Part shown: positions 11,154 to 19,448 of the stretch, in pieces
Numbering within the stretch: position 1 is the stretch's first letter
Layout of the letters: each line of letters begins with the position of its first letter
Assembly: GCA_017459075.1 (NCBI GenBank)
Contig: JAFUDQ010000013.1
Location: 1 to 64,000, forward strand
Direction of reading: 5' to 3'
DNA: 64,000 nucleotides
Source of the DNA: Bacteroidales bacterium
Lineage (GTDB): Bacteria; Bacteroidota; Bacteroidia; Bacteroidales; UBA932
The notes under the pieces: generated by a model
Seen by the model: only the letters and a program-made list of their open reading frames with translations
Told to the model about the DNA's origin: nothing
Databases searched by the model: none
Made by a program: the position numbers and the translations under genes

Positions 11154-11187
11154 AAAAAGGTTTAGAGCCTTAAGCAGCTCTAAACCT
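11154..11187 (-). terminator. Attenuator hairpin between rplL and rpoB
   Basis: Read on the minus strand: AGGTTTAGAGC, 8-base loop, GCTCTAAACCT, then a T-run. The 11-bp stem is perfect and sits between the rplL stop (11220) and the rpoB start (11116). By analogy with the partial terminator between L7/L12 and beta in other bacteria it should lower, not abolish, read-through into rpoBC. That role is inferred. Confidence 0.8.
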
Positions 11188-11219
11188 GTTGTTGTTCCCA
11201 TCCAAGGGGGAAAGGGAGA

Positions 11220-11594
11220 TTATTTAATCTCAACCTCTGCACCAGCCTCTTCGAGAGCAGCCTTAATCTGCTCAGCTTCAGCCTTGGATACTTTCTCTTT
11301 CAAAGTTGCGGGAGCCTTGTCGGTAAGATCCTTAGCTTCCTTAAGTCCGAGTCCGAGGGCCTCTTTAACTGCCTTTACAACAGCAAGTTTGGTCTGACCT
11401 ACGGAGGTGAGAACTACGTCGAATTCGGTCTGCTCTGCGGGAGCTGCCTCTGCGGCTGCAACGGGACCAGCTACTGCTACTGCTGCAGCTGCGGGCTCAA
11501 TGCCGTACTCATCTTTGAGAACCTTTGCAAGTTCCTGAACGTCTTTTACAGTAAGGTTTACCAACTCTTCTGCAAGTGCTTTGATGTCTGCCAT
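11220..11594 (-). CDS. rplL: 50S ribosomal protein L7/L12
   Basis: Stalk protein of the large subunit, 124 residues. The N-terminal dimerisation helices ([20 protein letters not shown]) are joined by an Ala/Pro-rich hinge ([20 protein letters not shown]) to the C-terminal factor-binding domain ([34 protein letters not shown]). It contacts EF-Tu and EF-G through that domain. Lies 40 bases after rplJ, its partner in the L10-L12 complex. Confidence 0.98.
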   Translation of the reverse strand: MADIKALAEELVNLTVKDVQELAKVLKDEYGIEPAAAAVAVAGPVAAAEAAPAEQTEFDVVLTSVGQTKLAVVKAVKEALGLGLKEAKDLTDKAPATLKEKVSKAEAEQIKAALEEAGAEVEIK

Positions 11595-11634
11595 AATAAT
11601 ATAAAATTTAAATTGTTGTTATTATTTCCTGTTT

Positions 11635-12159
11635 TTATCTTTCTTCGAGGGTTTTCACGAGACCGCCAATTGTATTGGCACCAGCATTCTGGAGAGCGCT
11701 GATAACATTGCGTACAGGGCTCTGGAGCAGGCTGATGATGTCTCCGAGGAGTTCTTCCTTAGACTTGATAGCTGCGAGCTCGTCAAGCTTGTCTGCGCCT
11801 ACAAATGCACACTCCTGAACGTAAGCGGCTTTGAATTCGGGCTTGGGGAGACCTTCCTTGCGGAGTTTCTTTATAAGTTTGGCAGGTGCGTTAGCAACCT
11901 CTGTGTACATAATTGCGGAATTTCCCTTGAGGGCGGGAATAACGAGAGCCATTTCCTCGTTACCCATTTCCTTAATCACGTGCTCGAACAGGGTGTTCTT
12001 TACAACGGTGAGCTTGATACCGGCCTCGAAGCATGCGCGACGAAGGGTAACAGTCTGACCTGCGTTAAGACCAGCGATGTCTGTGATATAGAAATTGGGA
12101 GTTTCCTTAAGCTGAGCTGCGATAGTCTCGATTACCTGGGCTTTAAGTTCTTTTCTCAT
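11635..12159 (-). CDS. rplJ: 50S ribosomal protein L10
   Basis: Base of the ribosomal stalk, 174 residues, usual length. The N-terminal RNA-binding part (MRKELKAQVIETIAAQLKET, FYITDIAGLNAGQT) and the C-terminal L12-binding helix (NVISALQNAGANTIGGLVKT) are recognisable. It sits 15 bases downstream of rplA. In many bacteria L10 represses its own operon by binding the mRNA leader; no specific leader structure could be identified here. Confidence 0.97.
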   Translation of the reverse strand: MRKELKAQVIETIAAQLKETPNFYITDIAGLNAGQTVTLRRACFEAGIKLTVVKNTLFEHVIKEMGNEEMALVIPALKGNSAIMYTEVANAPAKLIKKLRKEGLPKPEFKAAYVQECAFVGADKLDELAAIKSKEELLGDIISLLQSPVRNVISALQNAGANTIGGLVKTLEER

Positions 12160-12174
12160 AGCTTTTCAGTTTAA

Positions 12175-12873
12175 TTAGTCAGCAACGAAACCTTTGATAT
12201 CGAGTTTGACACCGGGGCTCATGGTTGTGCAAACAGCTGCGCTCTTCATGTAGGTACCCTTGAGTGCCTGAGGTTTGAGCTTGGCGATTGCAGAGAGCAC
12301 GGCTTTAACGTTCTCGAAAATCTGCTCAGGAGTGAATGAAACCTTACCAACTGCGCAGTGAACGATACCGGTCTTGTCAACTTTAAAGTCAATCTTACCA
12401 GCTTTTACGTCCTTTACAGCGGTAGCGATGTCCATGGTTACAGTACCGGTCTTGGGGTTAGGCATAAGGCCACGGGGACCGAGGATACGGCCGATAGGAC
12501 CAACCTTTGCCATGACGGAAGGAGTACAAATGATGACGTCTACGTCTGTCCAGCCACCTTTGATCTTCTCGATATAATCGTCAAGACCAACAAAGTCTGC
12601 GCCAGCCTCTTTAGCCTCATTCTCCTTGTCGGGAGTACAGAGTACGAGCACGCGGGTAACCTTACCTGTTCCGTTAGGAAGGGTAACGACGCCACGAACC
12701 ATCTGGTTGGCCTTACGAGGGTCAACACCAAGGTTCACTGCAAGCTCTACGGATGCATCAAATTTTGTGAAGGTGATGTCCTTGAGAAGACCACACGCCT
12801 CTGAAATCTCATAAAGTTTGGAAGGATCGTACTTTGCTACGACTGCCTTCTGGTTTTTTGTAAGTTTTGCCAT
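12175..12873 (-). CDS. rplA: 50S ribosomal protein L1
   Basis: L1-stalk protein, 232 residues. Family motifs include the conserved RNA-binding segment [20 protein letters not shown] and the end MSPGVKLDI. Translated 12 bases after rplK, the usual rplK-rplA pairing. L1 represses the L11 operon in enterobacteria; whether it does so here cannot be read from the sequence. Confidence 0.98.
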   Translation of the reverse strand: MAKLTKNQKAVVAKYDPSKLYEISEACGLLKDITFTKFDASVELAVNLGVDPRKANQMVRGVVTLPNGTGKVTRVLVLCTPDKENEAKEAGADFVGLDDYIEKIKGGWTDVDVIICTPSVMAKVGPIGRILGPRGLMPNPKTGTVTMDIATAVKDVKAGKIDFKVDKTGIVHCAVGKVSFTPEQIFENVKAVLSAIAKLKPQALKGTYMKSAAVCTTMSPGVKLDIKGFVAD

Positions 12874-12885
12874 AATGCGTGTGAA

Positions 12886-13332
12886 TTATTTAACGTCTGC
12901 AGGGAATTCTCCGGTAACCTTGATACCCATGCTTCTTGCGGTACCAGCTACCATTGACATTGCTGATTTAAGAGTGAATGCGTTCAGGTCGGGCATCTTG
13001 CCTTCTGCGATTTCCTTTACCTGATCCCAGGTAATGGTTGCAACCTTTGTACGGTTAGGCTCGCCGGAACCCTTCTGAATCTTAGCGGCTTCCTTGAGGG
13101 AAACTGACACAGGGGGCTGCTTTACCTCGAATGTGAACGACTTGTCAGAATATACACTGATGACTACGGGGAGCACTTTTCCTGCCTGACCCTGGGTGCG
13201 GGCATTGAACTGCTTGCAGAAGTCCATGATATTCAGTCCCTTTGAACCGAGTGCCGGTCCTACGGGAGGTGCAGGATTCGCTGCTCCGCCTTTGATCTGG
13301 AGCTTAATGAATCCGGTAACTTCTTTTGCCAT
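12886..13332 (-). CDS. rplK: 50S ribosomal protein L11
   Basis: GTPase-associated-centre protein, 148 residues. Typical opening ([40 protein letters not shown]) and C-terminal rRNA-binding domain ([30 protein letters not shown]). Lies 6 bases after nusG, so probably translationally coupled. Confidence 0.98.
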   Translation of the reverse strand: MAKEVTGFIKLQIKGGAANPAPPVGPALGSKGLNIMDFCKQFNARTQGQAGKVLPVVISVYSDKSFTFEVKQPPVSVSLKEAAKIQKGSGEPNRTKVATITWDQVKEIAEGKMPDLNAFTLKSAMSMVAGTARSMGIKVTGEFPADVK

Positions 13333-13338
13333 AATACG

Positions 13339-13896
13339 TTATTCTTTAGTTACTTGATTAAAGTTGAGCTCGAGCAGGGTTTTCCTGCCGAAGATCATAA
13401 CTATGACTTTGATCTTGCTTCTGTCCTCTACAATCTCATCCACTGTACCATCAAATCCGGTGAAAGGACCGTCTGTGATCTTGACTGAGTCGCCTACCTG
13501 GTAGTCGAACTCCGTCTCTGCTGCAGTAACGGCGGTTTCATCCTGCTGGCCGAGTATGCGCCTTGCCTCATCATCCCTGATGGGAACTGCGCGTCTTTCA
13601 CCAGCCTTGTCAGTCTTTTCGGTAAGGAAGCCGGACATGCCGGGAACAAGGTTCCTGATTACATACTCAAGTTCCGGGCTCAGCTCCGCCTCAATCAGTA
13701 CGTAGCCGGGGAAGAGCAGCTTTTCTACAGCCGTTCTCTTGCCATTCTTGACAACATACTTCTTTTCAACCGGAACCAGAACCTGTTCAACCTGATTCTG
13801 TAGGTTACCCCTGAGAATTTCCTTCTCAAGATATTCCTTGGCCTTCTTTTCTTTGCCTCCTGCCGTTCTAAGGACGTACCATTTCTTTTCGCCCAT
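13339..13896 (-). CDS. nusG: Transcription antitermination factor NusG
   Basis: General elongation factor that binds the RNA polymerase clamp and links it to ribosomes or Rho; 185 residues. The N-terminal NGN domain starts KKWYVLRTAGGKEKKAKEYL and includes FPGYVLIEA. The C-terminal KOW domain has VGDSVKITDGPFTGFDGTV and ends KTLLELNFNQV. Bacteroidota often also carry NusG-like capsule or surface regulators (UpxY), but the secE-nusG-rplK context identifies this as housekeeping NusG. Confidence 0.97.
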   Translation of the reverse strand: MGEKKWYVLRTAGGKEKKAKEYLEKEILRGNLQNQVEQVLVPVEKKYVVKNGKRTAVEKLLFPGYVLIEAELSPELEYVIRNLVPGMSGFLTEKTDKAGERRAVPIRDDEARRILGQQDETAVTAAETEFDYQVGDSVKITDGPFTGFDGTVDEIVEDRSKIKVIVMIFGRKTLLELNFNQVTKE

Positions 13897-13908
13897 GATG
13901 GTAATGAA

Positions 13909-14097
13909 TTACAATGTATAAATTGCGGACATCAGATGCTGGAAAGCGTAGTCTATGATGAAGAGTGCCACGGCGATGATGACGGTAGCGACCATAACAA
14001 GGATGGCAGAACTCTGAAGTTTCTCCCAAGTAGGCCAAGTCACCTTCGTGGTGAGCTCAACGAAAGACTCTTTACAATAGTTTATGAACTTTCTCAT
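13909..14097 (-). CDS. secE: Preprotein translocase subunit SecE
   Basis: Small clamp subunit of the SecYEG channel, 62 residues with one transmembrane segment (about residues 28-55, AILVMVATVIIAVALFIIDY). The amphipathic N-terminal half includes the conserved V-T-W-P-T motif (TKVTWPTWEKLQSSA) before the membrane span. Lies 12 bases upstream of nusG and just downstream of tRNA-Trp, the usual position. Confidence 0.95.
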   Translation of the reverse strand: MRKFINYCKESFVELTTKVTWPTWEKLQSSAILVMVATVIIAVALFIIDYAFQHLMSAIYTL

Positions 14098-14179
14098 CTT
14101 TTTCTTTAATGGGCCCTGAGAATTGGAAGCGGCTCCCAGAACCTGTTAAACATTACCAAATCGTAACCTTTGATATTTG

Positions 14180-14250
14180 CAGGGGAAGCAGGATTCGAAC
14201 CCACATCGACGGTTTTGGAGACCGCTGAACTACCCTTGTTCTATTCCCCT
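14180..14250 (-). tRNA. tRNA-Trp (anticodon CCA)
   Basis: 71-base cloverleaf on the minus strand. Acceptor AGGGGAA pairs with TTCCCCT, discriminator G. Anticodon stem GCGGT/ACCGT carries CTCCAAA; T-arm loop TTCGAATC. The 3' CCA is not encoded. It sits between tuf and secE, a conserved bacterial arrangement. A hairpin (14256-14264 with 14284-14292) separates it from tuf and may guide processing. Confidence 0.95.
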
Positions 14251-14309
14251 GTGGGAAAGACAGACCGTCTTTTTACGGGCCGATCTGTCTTTAATTATTT
14301 CTTGAGAAC

Positions 14310-15503
14310 TTAGTCCTCGATGCGGATTACCTGTCCTGCACCAACGGTACGTCCACCTTCGCGGATAGCGAACTGGAGACCCTCGTTCATAGCAACAGGA
14401 GTGATGAGCTTAACCTGAATCTCTACGTTATCACCAGGCATAACCATCTCCTTGTCAGCAGGGAGCATAATCTCACCAGTTACATCCAGTGTACGGATGA
14501 AGAACTGAGGACGATAGTGGTTGTGGAAAGGAGTGTGACGGCCACCCTCTTCTTTCTTGAGGACGTAGATCTGGGCTACGAAGTCGGTATGAGGAGTAAT
14601 AGACTTGGGAGCTGCTACAACCTCACCTCTCTTAACCTCTTTCTTATCTACACCACGAAGGAGAAGACCAACGTTATCACCAGCCTCACCCTGAGGGAGG
14701 AGTTTGCGGAACATCTCAACGCCGGTAACGACTGAGGTGCGAGGCTCATCGCCGAAGCCAACGAGCTCAACAGGGTCGTTAACGTGGATGGTACCAGCCT
14801 CGATACGGCCTGTAACAACGGTACCACGACCGGTGATGGAGAAGATGTCCTCGATAGGCATAAGGAAGGGCTTGTCAACAAGACGAACCGGCAGAGGAAT
14901 GTACTCATCAACTGCGTTCATGAGGTCCATAACCTTGTCTTCCCACTCTTTCTCACCGTTGAGTGCACCAAGTGCAGAGCCACGGATGATAGGGCAGTTC
15001 TCGTCGAAGTTGTAGAATGCGAGGAGGTCACGGATCTCCATCTCTACGAGGTCGAGCATTTCCTCATCGTCAACAAGGTCAACCTTGTTCATGAAAACGA
15101 GGATCTTAGGAACGTTTACCTGGCGGGCAAGAAGGATGTGCTCACGAGTCTGAGGCATAGGACCGTCAGTTGAAGCAACAACCAGGATTGCACCGTCCAT
15201 CTGGGCAGCACCAGTAACCATGTTCTTTACGTAGTCAGCATGGCCAGGGCAGTCTACGTGTGCATAGTGACGATTAGCTGTTTCGTACTCTACGTGTGCA
15301 GAGTTGATGGTGATACCACGCTCTTTCTCTTCAGGAGCGTTGTCAATCTGATCGAAGGATTTAACCTTGTCAGCGTTACCTGCAACTCTCTCTGCAAGTA
15401 CCTTGGTAATAGCAGCGGTAAGAGTTGTTTTACCGTGGTCAACATGGCCAATTGTACCGATGTTAACATGCGGCTTGGTTCTCTGGAATGTTTCTTTTGC
15501 CAT
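14310..15503 (-). CDS. tuf: Translation elongation factor Tu
   Basis: GTPase delivering aminoacyl-tRNA to the ribosome, 397 residues, full length. G1 motif GHVDHGKT (residues 19-26), G3 DCPGHADY, G4 NKVD, followed by the two beta-barrel domains ending [15 protein letters not shown]. It is embedded in a tRNA-rich transcript (Thr, Tyr, Gly, Thr upstream; Trp downstream), so its products act on each other's pathway. This is the only tuf in the window. Confidence 0.99.
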   Translation of the reverse strand: MAKETFQRTKPHVNIGTIGHVDHGKTTLTAAITKVLAERVAGNADKVKSFDQIDNAPEEKERGITINSAHVEYETANRHYAHVDCPGHADYVKNMVTGAAQMDGAILVVASTDGPMPQTREHILLARQVNVPKILVFMNKVDLVDDEEMLDLVEMEIRDLLAFYNFDENCPIIRGSALGALNGEKEWEDKVMDLMNAVDEYIPLPVRLVDKPFLMPIEDIFSITGRGTVVTGRIEAGTIHVNDPVELVGFGDEPRTSVVTGVEMFRKLLPQGEAGDNVGLLLRGVDKKEVKRGEVVAAPKSITPHTDFVAQIYVLKKEEGGRHTPFHNHYRPQFFIRTLDVTGEIMLPADKEMVMPGDNVEIQVKLITPVAMNEGLQFAIREGGRTVGAGQVIRIED

Positions 15504-15554
15504 AATATTATGTTTAAATTGTGTATATACTTATTAACACTATTTCATAAAATG

Positions 15555-15626
<72 letters not shown>

Positions 15627-15634
15627 TTAACCAG

Positions 15635-15707
15635 AGCGGAAAACGAGGTTCGAACTCGCGACCCTCAGCTTGGAAGGCTGATGCTCTACCAACTGAGCTA
15701 CTTCCGC
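15635..15707 (-). tRNA. tRNA-Gly (anticodon TCC)
   Basis: 73 bases, minus strand. Acceptor GCGGAAG pairs with TTTCCGC (one G-T). Anticodon stem TCAGC/GCTGA with loop CTTCCAA (TCC, reads GGA/GGG). Eight bases separate it from the following tRNA-Thr. A spacer of about 49 bases upstream contains the small hairpin AAATGTGG-5nt-CCACATTT. Confidence 0.96.
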
Positions 15708-15756
15708 GTTTCTCATATGAAAAATGTGGAAGTACCACATTTCCTATGAATATTTG

Positions 15757-15837
15757 TGGGAGGTGGTGGACTCGAACCACCGAACCCTGAGGGAGCGGAT
15801 TTACAGTCCGCCGCAATTGCCACTATGCGAACCTCCC
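15757..15837 (-). tRNA. tRNA-Tyr (anticodon GTA)
   Basis: 81 bases with the long variable arm expected of class II tRNA-Tyr. Acceptor GGGAGGT/ACCTCCC, discriminator A, anticodon loop CTGTAAA. Second gene of the tRNA-tuf transcript. Confidence 0.96.
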
Positions 15838-15860
15838 AAAGTTTTTAAGCCTTTCAGCTG

Positions 15861-15934
15861 AGCCGATAGAGGGATTCGAACCCACGACCCCGAGATTACA
15901 AATCACGTGCTCTGGCCAACTGAGCTATATCGGC
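15861..15934 (-). tRNA. tRNA-Thr (anticodon TGT)
   Basis: 74 bases, minus strand. Acceptor GCCGATA/TATCGGC, discriminator T, loop TTTGTAA (TGT, reads ACA/ACG). The anticodon stem CGTGA/TCTCG has one T-T mismatch in its middle pair; the rest of the cloverleaf is normal. First gene behind the promoter at 15963-15993. Confidence 0.94.
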
Positions 15935-15962
15935 TTTTTGTGTCGCCCTTAAAAAGGGATTG

Positions 15963-15993
15963 CAAAGATAGGCATTATTCTTTATTCTCCAAA
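15963..15993 (-). promoter_or_regulatory. Promoter of the tRNA-tuf-rpl-rpo transcript
   Basis: Minus strand TTTG (15990-15993), 19-base spacer, TATCTTTG (15963-15970): an exact match to the Bacteroidota consensus. It overlaps the last codons of dxs. The following leader, CTTTGCAATCCCT then TTTTTAAGGGCG, is nearly shared with the tRNA-Glu promoter at 57961-57991 and could carry a growth-rate or antitermination signal. Confidence 0.8.
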
Positions 15994-17873
15994 ACTTTTT
16001 TGAAAAAAATGCGCTCTATCTTTTGTAAAATTCCTTGTTTGTCTATGCCGCATCCCGCCCTTTGGGCTTTCTGGGTGTCCTGGGCGATGAATTCATCCGG
16101 CACTCCAAGGCCGTACAGGGCCGTTTTTATCTGCTCACGCTCCAAAAGTTCGGCTACCGCCCCGTACAAACCGCCTTTGATGCAGCCGTCTTCAACCGTC
16201 AGAACGGCCTCGTGCGTCCTTGCGGCCTCCAGCACCATCGGCTCATCCAAAGGTTTAAGGAACCTGAGGTCGATGACGGTGGGGGCGAGCCCCAGTTTCT
16301 CTTCGGCCTCAGCCGCGGCCTCCATGGCCCTGCATACGCAGTTGCCAAGGGCCAGTATGGCTATCCTGCCACCTTTCTTCAGTACCGTTCCCGTTCCGGG
16401 AGTGATTTCAGCGAATGGAGCCTCCTTGTACGGTACTCCTTCTGCGCACCCGCGCGGGTACCTTATAATATAGGGGCCGCTCTTGCTGCACAGTCCGCTG
16501 AACATAAGGTTTTTAAGCTCAAGCTCATTTCTTGGGGAGCAAATTATTGCGCCGGGAATACTCCTGTATGCAGCCATGTCAAAGACTCCCTGGTGGGTGG
16601 GGCCATCTTCTCCAACCACTCCGCCTCTGTCAAAACAGAGAACGACGGGCAGCCGTTGCAGGGCTACGTCGTGTATAATCTGGTCGTAAGCCCTCTGCGA
16701 GAACGAAGAATAAATGTTGCAGAACGGTCTAAGACCCCCTGCTGCAAGGCCTGCGGAGAAGGTTACTGCATGTTCCTCTTCAATTCCCACGTCATAGAAT
16801 CTCTCCGGAAGACTTGCCTCCAGGGCGGACATTCCGCAGCCGGACGCCATGGCCGGAGTTACTCCTACGACTCTGGGATCACGGCGGGCAAGTTCAGTAA
16901 GGACATCGCCAAAGACATCCTGCCACCTGGGAACGTCATATTTGGAAAGAATCCTCTCTCCTGTTTCAGGATTGAAACGCCCCGGGGCGTGCCATACGGC
17001 GGGCGAGGCCTCTGCCGGAGCATAGCCTTTGCCCTTCTTTGTGTGCACGTGAAGAATCCTTGGTCCGTGAAGGTTTTTCAGTCTTGAAAGAGTGTTCGTA
17101 AGTGCCTGTAAATCATTACCATCGATGGGGCCGAAATACCTGAAGCCAAGGGCTTCGAACAAGGCTCCTCCTGACTTTCTGACAAGATTGGATTTTGCAT
17201 CTATCGTCCATTTTTGGAACCTGTTCCTGAGCCAGCCTTCTCCCAGATGATCCCACACGCTCTTCTTCAGGCGGTTGTATTTTCCGGAAGTGGTTATCTT
17301 TAGCAGGTAATTATGGATGGCCCCTGTGGGCTTGTCAATTGACTGGTCGTTGTCATTAAGGATGATGAGAAGGTTCGCCTTGCTGCTTCCCGCATTGTTC
17401 ATTCCTTCGAAAGCCAGTCCCCCGGTCATGGCACCATCGCCAATTACGGCCACCACCTTTTCATCTTTTCCCAGTATACGGGCCGATTCCGCCAGACCAA
17501 GCGCGGCGGAGATGGACGTGGATGAGTGTCCGGCGCCAAAGGCATCGTACGGGCTTTCATCAATTTTTGGAAAGCCGCTTATTCCGTCCTTTGTCCTGTT
17601 GGTTTTGAAGGCTTCCTTCCTGCCGGTCAGTATTTTATGGGCATAAGCCTGGTGTCCCACGTCAAAAACAAGCTTGTCCTTGGGTGTGTCATATACATAG
17701 TGCAGGGCTGCGATAATCTCCACGGCGCCAAGGGAGGCTCCCAGGTGCCCAGGGTTCTGTGCACAGCATTTAATCATATAATCCCTTACTTCGGAACATA
17801 ATTCCCTGAGCTCGCTAATGCTCAAAGACTTGAGGTCCGACGGGGAACTTATATTATCCAGCAGTTTGTACAT
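15975..17873 (-). CDS. dxs: 1-deoxy-D-xylulose-5-phosphate synthase
   Basis: First enzyme of the methylerythritol phosphate isoprenoid pathway: condenses pyruvate and glyceraldehyde 3-phosphate with thiamine diphosphate in the cytosol. 632 residues, full length. The ThDP/metal motif GDGAMTGG...NNAG lies near residues 145-165, and the conserved opening LKSLSISELRELCSEVRDYM is present. Transketolase pyrimidine and C-terminal domains follow. The next MEP enzyme, dxr, is at 59,896 in this window. A TACCTTTG -7 box at 17893-17900 is 20 bases from the ATG, implying a very short leader. Confidence 0.97.
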   Translation of the reverse strand: MYKLLDNISSPSDLKSLSISELRELCSEVRDYMIKCCAQNPGHLGASLGAVEIIAALHYVYDTPKDKLVFDVGHQAYAHKILTGRKEAFKTNRTKDGISGFPKIDESPYDAFGAGHSSTSISAALGLAESARILGKDEKVVAVIGDGAMTGGLAFEGMNNAGSSKANLLIILNDNDQSIDKPTGAIHNYLLKITTSGKYNRLKKSVWDHLGEGWLRNRFQKWTIDAKSNLVRKSGGALFEALGFRYFGPIDGNDLQALTNTLSRLKNLHGPRILHVHTKKGKGYAPAEASPAVWHAPGRFNPETGERILSKYDVPRWQDVFGDVLTELARRDPRVVGVTPAMASGCGMSALEASLPERFYDVGIEEEHAVTFSAGLAAGGLRPFCNIYSSFSQRAYDQIIHDVALQRLPVVLCFDRGGVVGEDGPTHQGVFDMAAYRSIPGAIICSPRNELELKNLMFSGLCSKSGPYIIRYPRGCAEGVPYKEAPFAEITPGTGTVLKKGGRIAILALGNCVCRAMEAAAEAEEKLGLAPTVIDLRFLKPLDEPMVLEAARTHEAVLTVEDGCIKGGLYGAVAELLEREQIKTALYGLGVPDEFIAQDTQKAQRAGCGIDKQGILQKIERIFFKKVLENKE

Positions 17874-17927
17874 AACGTTTTATTAAGGGGTACAAAGGTA
17901 AGATTTTATTCTCATATCGAAAAATCT

Positions 17928-17958
17928 TTTGTTGTTGTAAAGTTTTTTCCTATATTAG
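17928..17958 (+). promoter_or_regulatory. Promoter of the MFS operon
   Basis: TTTG (17928-17931), 19-base spacer, TATATTAG (17951-17958). The -7 box deviates from TAnnTTTG at one position (A for T). It lies 42 bases before the first MFS gene and is divergent from dxs. Confidence 0.55.
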
Positions 17959-18000
17959 CAGTTCAAGAGAAAATGTCGTTAAAAAACTGATTTACAGATT

Positions 18001-19431
18001 ATGGCAGAAAAAGTGAGAAAACTGATGAACGACTACCCCGGAATGCGTTGGGCGGCGTTGATTCTTATAGCCTTGATGATGCTCTTCGGCTATATGTTTG
18101 TGGATGTAATGTCTCCGCTTCAGCAGCTTGTTGAGGCAGAGAGGGGCTGGACTCCTGATGCTTTCGGTACCTATGCAAGCTCGGAATACCTGCTTAACGT
18201 ATGCGGATTCCTTATCCTTGCCGGTATCATCCTGGACAAGATGGGTATCCGTTTTACAGGTACTCTTTCTGCATCGATGATGTTCATCGGAGCAGCCATC
18301 AAGTTCGTTGCGGTAAGCAGCTGGTTCCAGGAAACCGGTCTCTGCGCATGGCTTGACAGCTGGTGGGTAAGCATGCCTGGAAGCGCCAAGCTTGCATCGC
18401 TGGGCTTCATGATTTTCGGCTGCGGATGTGAAATGGCCGGAACGACGGTATCAAAAGCTATCGCCAAATGGTTCAAGGGCAAGGAAATGGCCATGGCCAT
18501 GGGAGTTGAGATGGCAATTGCCAGAATCGGCGTGTTCGCCATTTTCTCTATCAGCCCCCTGCTTGCAGAGAAGATGGGAAGCATCCAGGGCCCCGTTGGC
18601 TTCTGCACCGCCCTCCTTCTCATCGGCCTTATCAACTTCCTGGTATTCAGCGTGATGGACAAGAAGTTCGATGCTCAGCTTAAAGAAGAAGGCAAGCTTG
18701 AAAAGGGTGAATCAGACGAAGAATTCAAGGTCTCAGACCTCAAAAAGATATTCACGTCAAAGAGTTTCTGGGTGGTTGCCATCCTTTGCGTACTCTATTA
18801 CAGTGCAATATTCCCCTTCCAGAGGTATGGAGCCAACATGCTCCAGTGCAACCTGGACGGTATTTCAGCAAAGGCCGCTTCTGATATCTTCCGCTGGTTC
18901 CCTGTGGGTGCCGCTGTAATTACTCCTTTCCTTGGCAGGTATCTTGATACCAAGGGTAAGGGTGCGACGATGCTTATTTTCGGTGCGCTGCTTCTTATCG
19001 TATGCCACCTTGTATTCGCCTTCGTACTGCCGGCTACCCACAGCGAGATTATCGCTTACTCTACTATCGTAGTTCTTGGCGTTAGCTTCTCACTGGTTCC
19101 CGCAGCCCTCTGGCCTTCAGTTCCCAAGATTATCGATGAAAAGATTCTCGGTTCCGCATACAACCTTATCTTCTGGGTTCAGAACATAGGCCTTTGCCTT
19201 GTGCCTATGCTCATCGGTTCCGTACTTTCTTCTTCAAATGCGAACAATCCTGCCGTTGTGGCAGCAAAGGCTACCGGAGCAGAGTTCATACCTTACAATT
19301 ACACAGTTCCGCTAGTTATTTTCGCATGCTTCGGCATCGCCGCCTTCGTCATAGCCCTGTACCTCAAGGCAATTGACAAGAAGATGGGCCTGAATCTTGA
19401 GAAGCCCAACATCGTAAAGGAAGAGGCATAA
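18001..19431 (+). CDS. Major facilitator superfamily transporter, tandem copy 1
   Basis: Inner-membrane secondary transporter, 476 residues, about 12 hydrophobic helices with a charged central loop (DKKFDAQLKEEGKLEKGESD, residues about 220-245). The segment SLVPAALWPSVPKIIDEKIL then GSAYNLIFWVQNIG is typical of the subgroup around animal MFSD1, whose members carry small peptides; the substrate here is inferred only at that level. The second copy begins 17 bases downstream and shares this signature (ALWPSVPKI/AMWPSVPKI), so the two arose by duplication and may act together or as alternates. Confidence 0.85.
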   Translation: MAEKVRKLMNDYPGMRWAALILIALMMLFGYMFVDVMSPLQQLVEAERGWTPDAFGTYASSEYLLNVCGFLILAGIILDKMGIRFTGTLSASMMFIGAAIKFVAVSSWFQETGLCAWLDSWWVSMPGSAKLASLGFMIFGCGCEMAGTTVSKAIAKWFKGKEMAMAMGVEMAIARIGVFAIFSISPLLAEKMGSIQGPVGFCTALLLIGLINFLVFSVMDKKFDAQLKEEGKLEKGESDEEFKVSDLKKIFTSKSFWVVAILCVLYYSAIFPFQRYGANMLQCNLDGISAKAASDIFRWFPVGAAVITPFLGRYLDTKGKGATMLIFGALLLIVCHLVFAFVLPATHSEIIAYSTIVVLGVSFSLVPAALWPSVPKIIDEKILGSAYNLIFWVQNIGLCLVPMLIGSVLSSSNANNPAVVAAKATGAEFIPYNYTVPLVIFACFGIAAFVIALYLKAIDKKMGLNLEKPNIVKEEA

Positions 19432-19448
19432 ACTTAAAACAAGGACCT

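Noticed and set aside
16035-17087. 350-codon plus-strand frame
   Set aside because: Antisense to dxs, which is conserved along its full length.
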